64,000 nt of DNA from NCBI RefSeq assembly GCF_003590095.1, contig NC_039486.1, forward strand, positions 496,001 to 560,000. Direction: 5' to 3'. The DNA comes from Trichoplusia ni. Taxonomy: Eukaryota > Arthropoda > Insecta > Lepidoptera > Noctuidae. Shown one piece after another: positions 11,728 through 26,700 of this stretch. Numbering within the stretch: position 1 is the stretch's first letter; each line of letters starts with the position of its first letter. The translations under genes and the position numbers were made by a program. The notes beneath the pieces were generated by a model. That model saw only the letters and a list, made by a program, of their open reading frames with translations, was not told the DNA's origin and searched no databases.

Positions 11728-14700
11728 GTAAACTGCGGACAACATGCATGTAATATGCCATACATTTATGTTTTTGGCGATTCGTCACTGCACTTAGTTG
11801 TTTGCACGTATACAAAGCAAAGGAAACGGATTATACAGCCGAGTCTGGTCAATTTCGGTGCATTTTCAGCCAGTACTGTACTGTGTAGCTTCTTAATGTT
11901 CTAGTTAGCTGGGTGGTTGAGTGTATGTTCTATTTATATCTTAAAAGCTGGCCGCACACTGTAGAATATTAAATCTGCTTTCGATGTGCGTTTAGTTATT
12001 TTCATAACGTAATAATACACTAATTTCTACTTATTTTGAACTATTTGCATCTTCACTCTGTCTCCAAAACACTTAAATCATTATGTCGGAACTTCGACGG
12101 ATCTGGATCTATATTTAGCTAAGATCCGTTCACTCGTACATACATAGAAACAGCTTATAATACCTATTTATTTTCATTTCTTTCTATTCTCTATGGCTTT
12201 GATTACCGACAATAAATTAATGTCAATAATGTAGGTATTCAACCCATTTTATCATTAATTGCTTGTGGGTTGATATTTTTACAAGTAAATCAACAGTCAT
12301 CATGAAGATGGGCCAAAAATTACTAAAACTTTTATTGTGCTCTAAATTCTGTGATCACAAAAATAAGCATGAAATAATGTTTTATTCTTGTGTACAAAAT
12401 TTTAAAAAAAAATGTATTCTAAACTATATCCAACTTATTTTTATCCTTCTATTTTTATAAAAAGGCTTTAAAGGCCTAAATTATTCATAGTTTGTTTTAT
12501 ATCTATTTTTTGATCTACAACTGAGATCTACAACAGTTAATAATCAAAGCTTAGTTATTTATAACCTCTTTGCTATAATTCTCAATGTTTTCAACCTTGA
12601 GCTCCATTTGTGAAGTTCAAAGAACTTTGTCTCTACTTAATTACACCATTTGCACTAACATAATACTGAGCTAATGTCAATGATTTGCATAACTCACTAA
12701 GTTTGTTTTAAATAATCTTGATATTTATCAGGTTTTGTCTTCTTATAAATTTTCAGGTGTATTATCTTAATTATAAGTTTTAGCTCCAATGTTATTTTAC
12801 AATATGGCAAAACATTGATGATGAGGTTAAAATATATTTTTAGACTAGCAATACAGACTGTGTTATAAATAAATTAAAAATTCTGAACCTTTTAGTTGTA
12901 GCTATCAACTAAAATGGTTTTTTTTTGTTATGGGTTCCGAGTTATTCGTGAATTATTACTTATACTCTTATAGAATCATAAGATTCTATAAGAGTATAAG
13001 TAATAATTTCTGAACTTCTTCTGAACTCTTAGTAGAATCTAAGCAAGTCTTATTCACCATCTTTCTCTTCTATTTAGATTGTCAAAAGTATTAGTCCTGT
13101 TAGTGATACATGCAGTAATTATTAATACTCAAGTAGCTTTAGTAGTTAATCCCAAGTGCTGTAATATTTGCAACAGTAGCTGCTCCGCATAAACTCCGCA
13201 CTATTTACCAACGCAACAGGTGTTTGTTTGATAGGTAGTTTAGTTACCAAATTATATAATTCTGGGCTATTTGGCTATTCTACTAACTAGTTTATCTTCG
13301 AAACGTGTCAAGTGAGGACATGAATATATTGTTTAGTTTTCAGCATTTGATTCATTTTTAAATTAAACAATTGTCTAATTAGCTTTACCGGCTTTTGATT
13401 CTATCATTATGGTTTTATGGTGTGCATTTCATGCAAATTTCACAATCTTGTTTAACAGACATTTTGCACACCCACATGTTAGTCACAGTATAGCTATCAC
13501 AAATATGGTAAATAATTAGCTAACATTTATATCTTGTTTTTTTTTTTAGAATACTGTTGTTCCTTTTTGGAAATATTATTATTTCCACTGTTTATGAATT
13601 GATTTTAATGATTAATTTTTTGATAATCCAAAACTAATTGAATCTCGGACTTCAACATTTTTTAACAACTCTTATTGCTTAAAACTTTGTTTTTTAGAAA
13701 CACAGTTGCAATAGAAATTTTACAGGAAAAAGCACTCCAGTCTTGACGCTTATGACAAATATATTTAGACTGACCCCTATTACCTGGGACTAATAATTAC
13801 TAGATGTAGGTACCTTGTTATTCACAAACACATAGGGGATATAAGTTATGACAAAGGTACATGCTACATTGTGCAGTACAATTCAAGTCATGTACTTGAA
13901 TATAACACTTTTTAACAGCAAAAATATCTTGTTAATTCTTAAGCTATTTGAAAAATGGTATGGTCATAAAATCTTTGAGTAAATCAAATTAAAGAATGCT
14001 CAGAATTAACCAAACTTTATTTATAGTACTATTTATAGTTGATAACTGTGCGGATATTCATATGTTATCTCATGCTCATGAACATACTATCCAGACGCAA
14101 ATGAACTAAAATGTCATTAAAAGTAACAGTTTGTGTTGAACACTGTGCCTGCTAACACTGGATCTAAGAGCAGTGATTTGTTTAAGTGAATGGAACAAAA
14201 CAATATCAAAATAACAGACAAGATGACAAACTTTGATGAAGTTTTAAGAAAAATAATACACTTTTTAGGTATGTGCTATGAGTATTTTAATTACCGTTTG
14301 AAAAAAGTGTTTCATTTATAATGTGTATCCTTGTATCATTGGCCAATCAACAAGGATACAGTGGTGTAGCAGTAGTCATGTTCAATGTGCAAACAATCCT
14401 CATTTCTCCTGTATATTGGAGGGGCCTTAGTCAGATACCGAGTTCAATATACGGTGGTATTTTTTTTTATCATTTGAACTATACTTCATAGAAAATACTT
14501 TAGGATATTTCGTAAATTTACCCAAGAAATAAGACTATTAGATTATTATTATTCCTAAAGATTTTTTTTGAAAACTAGATACTGATAAGGGATATGAATA
14601 GTTTACATTCATATTTTTACTAATAAGAAGAATGGTTTTAGGTGTCGTGATCAGACACAATATTTTATTTTCATTCATCTGACATACCTTACGCATTGTA

Positions 14701-17700
14701 TCTAGACCAGCACTAGACTAGCAGACTAATGGGCTACGACAAATGCTAAGACCTGCAAAATGCGTTAATTTAAAATTATTTAAGTATATTATATGACAGA
14801 GTATTAGACACTAGAACTTCTAATTGTTAGGATTAATGGGACCCATTGACAGCTAGTTCACGTTAAATTAAAAAAAAGAATCAACAAAATCATGTCCTCC
14901 ATTTTGAAGTTGGTTGGAAATCTAGAGCTTTACAATAAAACCTGAGTTGTTGGTTAGTACACCCTCAACACATATCGCCAATTAATTTTACATGAAGGGC
15001 ACATAATGCTAGGGTTTCACCCTTTACTTCGAGACCCTAACATAATTATGCAAGTGTATCACGCTATGCTAAAAATAGAACCTCCGTTTCGTGTTGGCCA
15101 TTAATATTTATGTAACAAACTTAGTTTTTACTTGTCACCTTTATTTATATCCTGACGAGTTAGCAATACTTTTGTAAAGATAATTTCGGTACATTGTTAC
15201 CATAGAAATCTAAATAACAAGGTAATAGAAATGGCATATACCGCGGCGATCTATCGAAACGCATGTCGCCGGTGGGCGGGGCTTCAACACATTCACAGCA
15301 AATAACTACGCAATCACGCAAACATTAACATCGAGAAGACCAAGCAAACAATACTAGGCCGTACGTCTAATGCAATAAGGTTGACTTTGTCGTTGTATGG
15401 ATTTACTAACTCACACAGTCATTGCATTTTTTTGCATTAGTTGTAGTGATTACGTAAACTACACTAGGGATTGACTACGGATCCGAAATATAATGAAAGA
15501 CGAAATTATGAGTGACAATGTTTTTTGTTGTATTCTTCTATGGATTACATTATAATATGTACCCACTTACAAAAAAAAATTCTCTAAGTGTCGGTTGACA
15601 AAAAAAAATATTATTAAGAAATACTTGGTACCTAGGTAGGTTTGGTATATACGGTGACTTTTTAGTCGTCTTACAAAAGCAGCCCTGTTCATGTATCGAA
15701 TGACTAGTAAACGTTCATAATAAAAAAATAGGTATTTATGAGATTTGGATAAGTTTAAATTGCAATTTTTATTCAATGCTATGCTATAGCGCAAGGCGTA
15801 CTTTTTGAAACATTCAGTTGCGAGCGCGGTCCGAACCGTAAAAATGGAGAGGGGCGCGGGCGGCGGCGGGCGGCAAGTTATCAAGCATGCAACTAATTTC
15901 ATAGTGTATATTCGGCCTAAGTTGTAGGGTACCAATTTCGTTTACCCGTGGTAGTCATCCACTTGTCTTTTGTATTTATTTGCAACCTGCGGGATTCTGA
16001 AATAAAAATATATTCAATAATATGTTCACAAAAACAAACGACTATTAAAATTGTTACTTTTCGTATACAATGTTAATTTTGGATAATTTGTCCGCACTTA
16101 ACCACATCACTATTTCCGACAGTTATGTGCGGCCGTACCACTACAAATACGATCGCATTGATAAATATTATTTTTCGTTATACATTTCTCTTTTTACAAC
16201 GGTGCATTTCTGTAAGTCTCTTACTGCAGAGGCAATGATTAGTAAAGAATGCAATTGTTGCAGGATGGTGCGATATAAATATGGTTTATAATGAAGGTTA
16301 TGTTTTGAAATTTAATTTTGCAATAACATCAATATTACTGCAATAATTTACTTACCGATAAAATGTTATCTATTTATTTATGTTATTACACGATGCAGAT
16401 GAATTTCCAGCCTGAGAAACGCCGCAAAACACCATTTTTAGTGGTTCTTGCTGTGACGACGTTCCGCGAGCGACTGAGCGTAAGTTCGCGCGCTGGTGTC
16501 GTCCAAGACACCAGTGTGGCGACAAGGTCACGCGGCGTTGGCACTTCTATTACCTTGTTATTTAGATTTCTATGATTGTTACTCATTTCAACCTATTACA
16601 GTTTATCAATCATATCTGTACATATCTATATTGTTTTATTACTTTATCAAGATATGTAGGGAGCAAAATTCAGGGTCTTATGTCACGAACAAATGTTACC
16701 ATTGAAGTTTTAGTTAAACAAAACGTCCTAAGAACGTGAAGTTAAAATCTCAAGGATATTAAGAAATTATTTTCTTACAACCACGGCAAAGGCCGTTGCC
16801 GTTTATAATATAAATGATATGCAAAGATCCGTCAGTAATATTTGATGCCATTTATAAATCAGGAGACAGGTATAATAACAATTATGGTGACAGTCTCGCT
16901 TATGGATTCAGAAATGTTAATATAACAATACAAGTCGCTTTGTATGCAGTAAAAGAGTCTGTGGCATCCTCTATGCATTGTAATAAAGCCTATTTTCTAA
17001 TATAAGCACTCGTTACCGCTATACTTTATTGCCAAGCCACTTAAATGACGATTTCATGCGGTATGCTCCCGGTTTTTATTAACATGGCTGTATATATTTT
17101 TTTTCTTATTTCCTCGGAACGCTTGATTAAATTCACTTTCTTAAAAAAAAAAACCATAGGCGTCAACACGTTTTTTTTTAGTTGGATGTCTGACCCCTCC
17201 GCTGTTTTCACATAAGCATGCATCATGATTAGCAATGCACTCCAGAAAATGTGTTAGATAAGCAGTAAGTTTAAATATCGTATTTTCAGGACTGTGAAGC
17301 TAATATTATAACATTTTCTTTAATTAAATGTTCCTACGCCAAGTGGCAAATCTATTACACAATGGTTGCATTCATAATCATTTCTGGTTCGGTATATCGA
17401 TTCATTCATAACTGCAAATCAAACACAGTTGGCCCGAATAGTAACAGAATTCATCGAAATATTGAACATGTTAAAATCTGCTAAAATTGAGGAAATAGTC
17501 CATTATGTAACAATACTGTTACGATAATCTGACACTTGAGCATGTATTTGCACAATACGTTACGAGCTGTGAGTTGAAGATGAATCGTGGTATCCTGCTA
17601 CCCACATCATCAGCTTTACACGTTATCCCAAGTTATCGCTTATGCATCCTTTTTGTTCCTTTTGTCGTTTTCTTTTCATGCTTATAGTTTTATATTTGCT

Positions 17701-20700
17701 TTTGAAATTTGATGGATCAGGAGAGATATGTTTTTATTTGATTTTATGGAAGAAATTGGCATTTTTTCCTTTTCGCTCTTATACAGTGTTGGACATGACA
17801 CACGTAAGGCGAATTAATTCAGTGTAGTTTGTTTTAATTCTGATATCCAGACTTGTATTTCAACCGGTTTTGACAGAAATGTATTGAAGTCCGGTCTCAT
17901 CTGAATGCTAAGATTCATAATTTTACTTGCTGGTTTAGATTCAAGTTAAACAAACAGAGTTCTAAACTTATATCTTTCAGTTAATGAATTAAATTTATTA
18001 CCTGCCTTGTTAATATTTAGCATAGTACTTAAGTACGGCAACGTTATATATTTCCCCGACCATGTTTTCCTTTTTTTCTACGTCTGCTTGGCAAAAAAAA
18101 CTTATTACGCCTTTTTTTTTATTACCAATACACATGCAAAACATAATACATATATTTCCAACGACTCAAAACATATTTTTTTCACTCGAACCTTCATAAT
18201 ACCGTAACAACCTTCTATCCTTGACCACCCCGGAGCACACCTGGTGGTCCGTATCTTCATCCGAAGACAAGCTTTTACGTTGCTATCCGACCTGAATAGT
18301 ATAAAACTAAAATAAAACCATTTTGAGTTCAGTTGCAGTTTAAACGGTAATGAAATAAGAAGTTGCAAAAGGAATTGTATTTTGTCTGCATTGTGATCAT
18401 CGATCGAGACAGCTAGTTGTTTATAAAAATCTATTGCTTACAAGAATAAGTAAAGACGTCTATAAAAAAGGAACTAGCTCTGGTAAACTTGTCTTCAGCA
18501 ATAATGCATATAACACAATTGAAAATAAAAAGATATGTTTAAAAATGCTAAACATCAGAAGGTATTATTGTTGTTAAACAATTACCAAGCCATTTCGAAT
18601 AATAAGTTCTCCTTTCAGATCAAAAAAACATACAATATTACTTAGAATCAACAGTAACAATCACATTAGGAACCCTCAAGTAACTGACCCGTGAAACACC
18701 CGCCGTCGTATGACGTCATCGGGGAATAAATGACGTCACTTCGAACAGGACCCATATATCTCAGTTCTCTCTCTTGACGTCACGGATATTCGCCGCCGCC
18801 AACGTGTTTTCCAAATCACGCCTGTAAACTAAAACTAGAATACAGGCGAGCCCATCACCTCATGAATACAAATTGTGATCCATGTTTCTCAGTTTTTGAG
18901 GCAAACTCTTCCAATAAGTACAAATTTCAAACTTAGGCAAAACAAAAATGTCTTATCCCAGATTAGACAAGATACCAAAACCTATCGAATTGTCATGAGT
19001 TGGAATTATTTATAATTCAGACCTTGATACTCAGACCTAGAGACCGACCTCTTGCGGGATAATGTACAAATAAAGCCTGATTTTTATCTGGAATTGTTTA
19101 CTCATTACTACAATTTAAATACTTTCACTATTAGGGTTCAGAAGCTAGATATATATTATGAAGTGTATAATACGTCTTGCTAACAAGTATAAATCGATAA
19201 TAAAATATCATTATGTTCAGTTGGTTTGATTACGTTAGTTATTGTAATTGAATCATAAATTGCCGCCATTATAGCAACAAGCATTCATATTTAAGCGAAT
19301 CAGTGGCGCTGACTCTTATTGACATTTGTTTTATAAAAAAACACTAACTTGTCATGAGTGAGCAGTCGTTAAATCTTCGATAAAGAAACGTGTGTTTTGG
19401 ACTAAAGTCAAGCTTATGTAAATTTTAGAATACATTTGTAAATGTTTGCCTTTCAATCACTCTTACACCAACTCGTAAATAACGGTTGACGCAGTGGGAG
19501 CAAGACGCCGTTACACACCATAGAGCACCATCTTGCTTACACAGTGGCGACAGTTTTCATTTCTAAGCTCATAGTATAAGACTCAGATAATTTATCTGAT
19601 TCGTTTCATAGAAGACCACACATGAATTAAGGATCTTGTCTCCATTATCACTAATATTAATTATGTTTGATGAATAGTTGGCACTCGACAAACCGGCGTC
19701 TAGATAAAGTATGTCAGAACATTACTTAGCCCTAGCCCTGCAGGCACAGTGCATACGATTGTTAATTGATTCTGTCATAACATTACCATCTATTATTTCT
19801 CTGCCATTGCCAGGGAATCCTAAGTTGAGTATAAACTTATCACTGTGTGCGAACTTTAGTGCTTTGTAAATAATAATTTAAGACAATTTTAATTATGAAG
19901 AATGTAAGAAGAAGCACTTCGTATACGTTCAGTGGCCTTTTTGTGTATGATAATATTTTTGGTAAGTTATCTATTATTGTACCCATTACGTATACATACA
20001 TATACGTATGTACGCTTTTCAAACATTGCGGTTTTAATATTTAAATCAGTAATTAAATCTAATATATAAAATTCTTGGATTACGGTGTACGTAATTGAAC
20101 TCTTTCGAAACGGTTCGACTTGGGCTTATGTACCATTGAGATAGGAGAACATTACTTTTTACACCCCCATTTTTTATTATCTTTAACTCATTTGTTTTTC
20201 TGGGAAAGCTAGTATTTTGTATAAGAAAAAAATCCGACAATCTAATCATTAAACCATTATAGGACCCCTATAAATGTATATTTTTATCAATTACAAAAAC
20301 AGGTTATATATTACAAAGTATGATGTAATAATATATATTTTTAAAGATTTTTAGAATAACATGGTTATAATGATAACATATCTTGCCAAAATGCACATCT
20401 TGCTGATAACGGCTGCTGGTGACTGGCCTATTTTAATATTATTTTCGGTTCTTATCAAATAATCTTAAGAAAAGGAAAAAACATCACAAATCGGCAATAT
20501 TTTTAATCTGTAATATAAATGTTTGATGATGCATGGTCATGATCCTTTAGTTAGAGGATATAGAAGTAATATACATTTTTTTTTTTCATAATTCACTACA
20601 AAAGCCGCTAATTACATTTTAATGTGCAATGTTAATTTTAATTATCATTCGCCTTATGTCTCATAAAATTGCCATTGCCAAATTGCCAAACCATTATCAC

Positions 20701-23700
20701 TATCTGATTGGATTGACTACAAACAAAGGTTCAATCTAACATAAAATTACATATCATTTTGCATTGACGAGAAATAGACTTATATATATTTTAATATGGA
20801 CCTGCGTCGGAGGAAATCGACAGATAGTATAACAATTGACGCTTGCGTATGTTTTAATCGCCCCGTTCACTGCGCGTGAACTTCTGTTCTAGTACTTGTA
20901 TTAAACTTTATATCTTCTAATCTTTTCTTCTAATATATAAAATTCCCGTGTCACGATGTTAGCTACCGTACTCCTCCGACCGATTTTTATGAAATTTTGT
21001 ATACCTATTGGGTAGGTCTGAAAATAGAACAACATCTATTTTTCATACCCCTAAATGATACGGGTTGCTCACACTAAAAAAAATATATTTTATTTTTTGG
21101 ACGAAAATGTTTGTTTTTTTTTTATGATGTGGCATTAAAATACATACAACTAGAAAAAAAAATATTCGGCAAAACAACGTTTGCTGGGTCAGCTAGTTTA
21201 TATATACTTTTAATGTGAATTGTATAAAACAGACAAAATGCAGACCTAATCTAAAAGAAATTTCGAGGTTTTTTAGTTTTTTTTAGGAGTTCTAAAACAC
21301 AAGCACCTATTAATGTTTTTCGGGGTACACCATAATATTTGTTATTTAAATACATACTTAGCATTTTCATAAAGATGTTAAATAAGATAATTAATATTTT
21401 TTGCAATGTAAGTGTTTACCAATAGTAGTCAGAGTTTTGATAATCCGTAGTGATTTATAGGTCTGTGTACAGATCATTATTATAGATTTTTTTATCGTTG
21501 GTACGGCGTACGTGTTAGAGACTGCGACGAGTTATGAGTATCTAAAAGTACAGGATGGTAGAGTGCGTCTAATTTACTAGATATAGTTACTAGGAGAAAC
21601 TCTTAATAGTTTCGGCATATTGTGAATAATAATTTCATGCATTTAATTACCTGTTCTTATTATTTCTTCTACGTTTTCTTAATTTTCGTCATCATCCAAA
21701 TATTTTCTGATGACTAATGATGAATTTTTGCAAAACTGTATTACATCCCCGTACAATGCCGCATCCGCAGGAAACCTTTAGTTGCGTTTATAAGGATAAA
21801 GCAAACGTATTTCACAAGCGCATAAACGTGTCTTACCTTAACTTCCTAAGCTCCTAATTAAACAGCTATGCTAATTATTATGTACTAACTGGTTATCGAA
21901 ACTTGGGTTCCCAAAGTCATTTATGTCATTTTACTTGCCACAAAGAGTTTACGAAGAGATAAAACTTATTATTTTTACTTATGATAAATATCTCAAAGTA
22001 AAAGTTTGTTAAAAGAGAGACCAAATGTGGAAAATTCAGATTTGTAGTTCCCCCTGTTCATAAAAAATAATAAAGAAATTAAAATCTTTAACTTTTTTCA
22101 CCTGACCTAGTGTAAATCCTGACGGATGAAGGATTCCTAAAAACATTGCCAAATTGCCAAATGCAAATGGCATATGTTTTTGTCGGAGTATTCTTCTATA
22201 CTTACTAGATTAAGCTGATTTTTTTTTCAATCATTTATTACCATACTATGAGTTTATTAATAAAGATATGTGTCGATTGGGTTCTGACTCATCAATGTAA
22301 ATTGTTTTATAATTAGTTAAAATAGTTTTAAGTATCACTCGTCAATTGCCATTTTTCGTCACAAACAGTTTTTACATTTGATAATTAATAGATTTTTATT
22401 TCAAATGTGATTATTAATACACCGTCAAAAATGTACAGAGGTTGTTTGGAACCGTACCAATTTTATCATTTGTATAGATACTGTTATCTCGAGCAGTTAT
22501 CTAAATGATTATCATAATAACAAAGTCACGTGTACTATGTATAAGTAGTATTGCTGTGACAGTTTATTGTCCCACAGTAACAATTATAAGACGTCCGCTG
22601 GTATGATTTATGATCAAGTCTCGTGTTAATCCCTCCTTATTGCCTACTATGAAATCACTCGGTTTCCTTAGAATGAATTCTTCCATCGTGGTTTTCTTCA
22701 GACCTATTTTCACGTACTGTTAAATCAAAAGCTGAGCAACTCTTTTTTTTTCTGGTAGGAATGCCTATTTGTCTTATATGAGGGTTGGCTTACACTTAGT
22801 TTTGGGATTCGGATCAACACTAGGTACGCTAATGATACTACTTATAACTTTTACAGGTATTAGATTACTGTAGGTTATACGATAGTAATAGATAGATTAA
22901 TACTAGGGTCATAAGTTATCAGCTGTTTCACGATAAATACTTTCACTATCTTAGTAATCTTAGCAATACGTAGTCTTTAATGCTTCCAGTAATTGCGCTA
23001 GACTTAGATACTGTTACTAATTAATTATGTAATAATATTATTTAAACGGTGCTGTTTTCTTACACTGATCGGCCTCTTATTCCAAGAATCGAAGTGCGCG
23101 CTTAACTAAGTATAAACCTACCTACTGTACTGTTAAGGTGTATTAATTAACTGCATAATAATGTACTTTTATTCTGCGCGTTCTAAATCTTGATTTATGT
23201 TTTAATGGTTTGATCATAGAAATCTGTGGGAACAGTTCATTCAGACGTTATAATAGCTAATAGCAACAAACAATAGGATACATATTTTGGTACTAGATGT
23301 AAATCTGTTATATTTTAATAAACTTGGTTGTGGGTGTAAGGGCAAAAGTATCCACCCACCCACCTTCACACCGCCTTCAAAAATTTAAAGGTTAACTTTT
23401 AGATAACAGCGCGTGTTGCAAATGAGGTATTTTATGAGCAGATCTGTACAGCTACCTGAGCACAAGCCGTTATTGTTACCAAACGCAAATAGTATATTCT
23501 TTAAATTTGAATTAATTTAATCCTGTATGTACAGAACCACCAAACAAGCATGTTCTTGGTTACCACAACCTTTTCTGTCGAACCTTACAAGTGTATAATG
23601 TATTGTCTCAAAAGTTCTCACTCTCTATAAAGACACCTTAAGAACTTGTATCGTATTGTTATTTATGTGGGAAAATCTACCTGGTATTACATGAACGCAA

Positions 23701-26700
23701 TTCCGTTGCCTTTAATATGTCATAAGGAAGTTTCCTACAAAATTGAAGTTCCGATTTACTCTGATTTTCCTTTCTTTGAGGATTGTTAGTAATTCTTTTT
23801 TGTTGTAAGACATTTTTTGTACGCTGGTCTGGTCTATTTAAAACTATGCTATTTCGATATGTTCGACATACCATTGAAAATTTAAAATAAGCGTACAAGT
23901 CTTTTCATTGGAATTATTGGTGTCCATGCAACTGCCAGTATGCTAGCCAGCCGGCCTACGTTTAAATTAAGAACGAAATTCTGTTTACCTATGTCATCGA
24001 CTTAACTTTTTTCTGTCAATTCGGAATAGTTTTCTAGGAAGTGTGACTTGGCACATATTTATAAATAAACTCTTTGCTGATACTTATCACGGGCCGCATA
24101 AAACTGTTCAGCCATCGCTAACTTAGTGATAACATAAAATGGCAACCAGGAAAATATGACCATGATACGTTTGCGAAATCATTATTGAAATAACCCAATG
24201 GCAAATTTAACTCACGATGGTAAATCCAATGGTGCAGTATATAAATAAATAGTATACTTATTGAATGTCATATTATGCAATTCAACAGTTTTCAGTTGTT
24301 ACGGACTCGTTGATATTTCGGTAACTGTTAACACTTTTTCGTATGAAAAACAACCAGCTGAAACAATATACATGTTTATGTACATGTTTATGCGTATGCA
24401 TATTGTGTGCAATTGTAAAAAAAGAGTTGCGTTTTGTCAAGTATATAAGTACATGTATGAGTTAAGGCAAAAGAGGCTGAGACAATTTATATCTTAGAAT
24501 ATAGTATATGTATATTTAGATTTTTAACGAGTATCGCGTACTCATATGAAACCAGTGTTGGTTGCTGCTTAGCTGTTAAATGGTTCTTCTTCAGAAATGT
24601 CATATATTTTTTTAAATGTCTACATTACTGTACTCCAAATTGTTGCAGTCATGGTCAGATCTTCTCTTAATTTAACTCTTTTCAAACGGTAGTAATTGGG
24701 GTTTCTTTGTTCCCAACTATTCCTGTATAGTGAAGTCATATCTAAACCGATATCGCTGTCATTCGTACTAAACCACGGCCTACCGTCACAGCTGGCACGG
24801 TTTCAACCGTGAACTCTAATGAATTATGTTTAAAAAAAAAGGTTACACAATAGTGACTGTTTTAAAATCCTTGTTTTATCCCGTTTCAAGGTCTTCTAAT
24901 TTCCTTCAAATCGGCTGACGGTAAAATTATAACATATATCCAGATTAAAAAACAGTCGATTGTTTAGGAAGTTTAGCATCTTAAACATCAATTTTCTACT
25001 GGAAAATACAGATTGAAAATAGAGAATAGATGAAAAATCTAGGAATTCAGTGCTAATCGTCAAATCAACATTAACAATTAAGTGAACAATTAACAGACCA
25101 TTTGAATTAATATTTACCATGCACTTGGATATGAAAAAAAAACATTTCTAAGAATGTCATTTTATTCCTACATTTTCCGGTATGAAACAGTAACACTGGC
25201 AATTTCTTACACAGTTAATACAAATAATATTAATAGCGAGATCATAATTTTTGCCGTTAGACATGCGCAAGTGTCGCCTAGACTGCGTCTGGTCATGACG
25301 CGTGCGCGTGGGCAGGTGGCATTGATCTGGCGCCACTTTGTGGGAACAACAGAAGTTCAAAGGTATTTTGATCTTGACATCATGGACTTTTAATCTTGTA
25401 AAATTTAAATTCAAAAACTGTCGTCGCGTCTGTTGAACAAGATAGTCCAACCATTAATGGCTGTGGACACAAAATTAGCCCCCCGTAGCCTTCGATGTTA
25501 TGTCTTCATCAATCTATACTCCTTGATGTATGCTTTGGAAATAAACTACGAAAAAATTTATGGGAGAAACCTTTTGTTAAAGTCCAGCTCGTTCTCGAAT
25601 GGAAACCTTTTCGCGACGACTAGTATCTGGACAATATGATATTTTTTATATAGTGTACTTGTATTTGTTTTCCATTATCCTGTTAAGATGTGTTTCTCTG
25701 CACGATGCATAATCTGTTAATCGGGTAAATCAAAACCTGTGCATTTAAAAAATGCAGGTGTGCAGACAAGTGCGATATCGTCTGTCGTCATCGCTTGCGC
25801 CGAATAGTCGAGGGTTTTATGTAGCCCTATTTCGCAAAATTTTGTTGAATAGGTAAAATATATGTTGAGAGTAATTTTTGGGAACTTGTTTTTGAAGCTC
25901 AACTTATTATATACTTTCACAGATTTTATTTTAAAATTGCATGTTATGCATTATAAAACATGTTACTTACTATACTAGAAAAAAATATAGATTCGTTATT
26001 TAAAAAATAAAGATTATTAGCTTGACAATGAATATTCAGTTGATGATGATATTTGTTCGAATATTTCTCTGATAAATGATACTTCTGAATCCACTTATCG
26101 TGTACGTCTAGTAGGCGTTATGTATCTATTCTATCGTTCTACACAATCGTTAAATATATCTAATGCGAATTGTTGCCTGATATACTTATTGTATTTTTTC
26201 CTGTTACATTGTTTTAAATTACATCTCGTTATACATAATTTTTTTGTTTAAAATATTTTATAGACACATTTCAGCGCCACTGAATATTTCTTGTCGTTAA
26301 TTTGTAGTGAAATTAATATAATTGCCGGAAACCTTTAGGCTATTATTACAATCATTTCGTCAGGCGGATTTATTTGTTTAAGAGTTATTTAACACGTGCA
26401 TTTCTCGGGATCACCCAACATGTTTTGGTACTGACCGCAGTCGGCAGGTGGCCGAGTCGAGAGTCGAAGTAGCATTTTCCCAGTGACATAAATAAAATAC
26501 GGTAGAGAACTAGACTTGTATGTATATGCTGTCCATCTGATTGGTGACTGTACTAAGTGTACTAACGCACGTATGAAAATATCTTAATTGCATTACTACG
26601 AGGAAATAATAAAAAAAACACTATTAAGCGAATTTTGTAACTAATAATACTAAGCACTGGTTTCTTAGCACTTCGGTATTTCCTAAGGCTATATTTGTAT

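Noticed and set aside
12951..13008. MicroRNA precursor
   Set aside because: Perfect pairing over the whole arm with a 4-nt loop and extreme AT content does not fit a microRNA hairpin.
15567..15935. 122-codon minus-strand frame
   Set aside because: It lies inside the non-autonomous hAT element, is low-complexity and resembles no hAT transposase.
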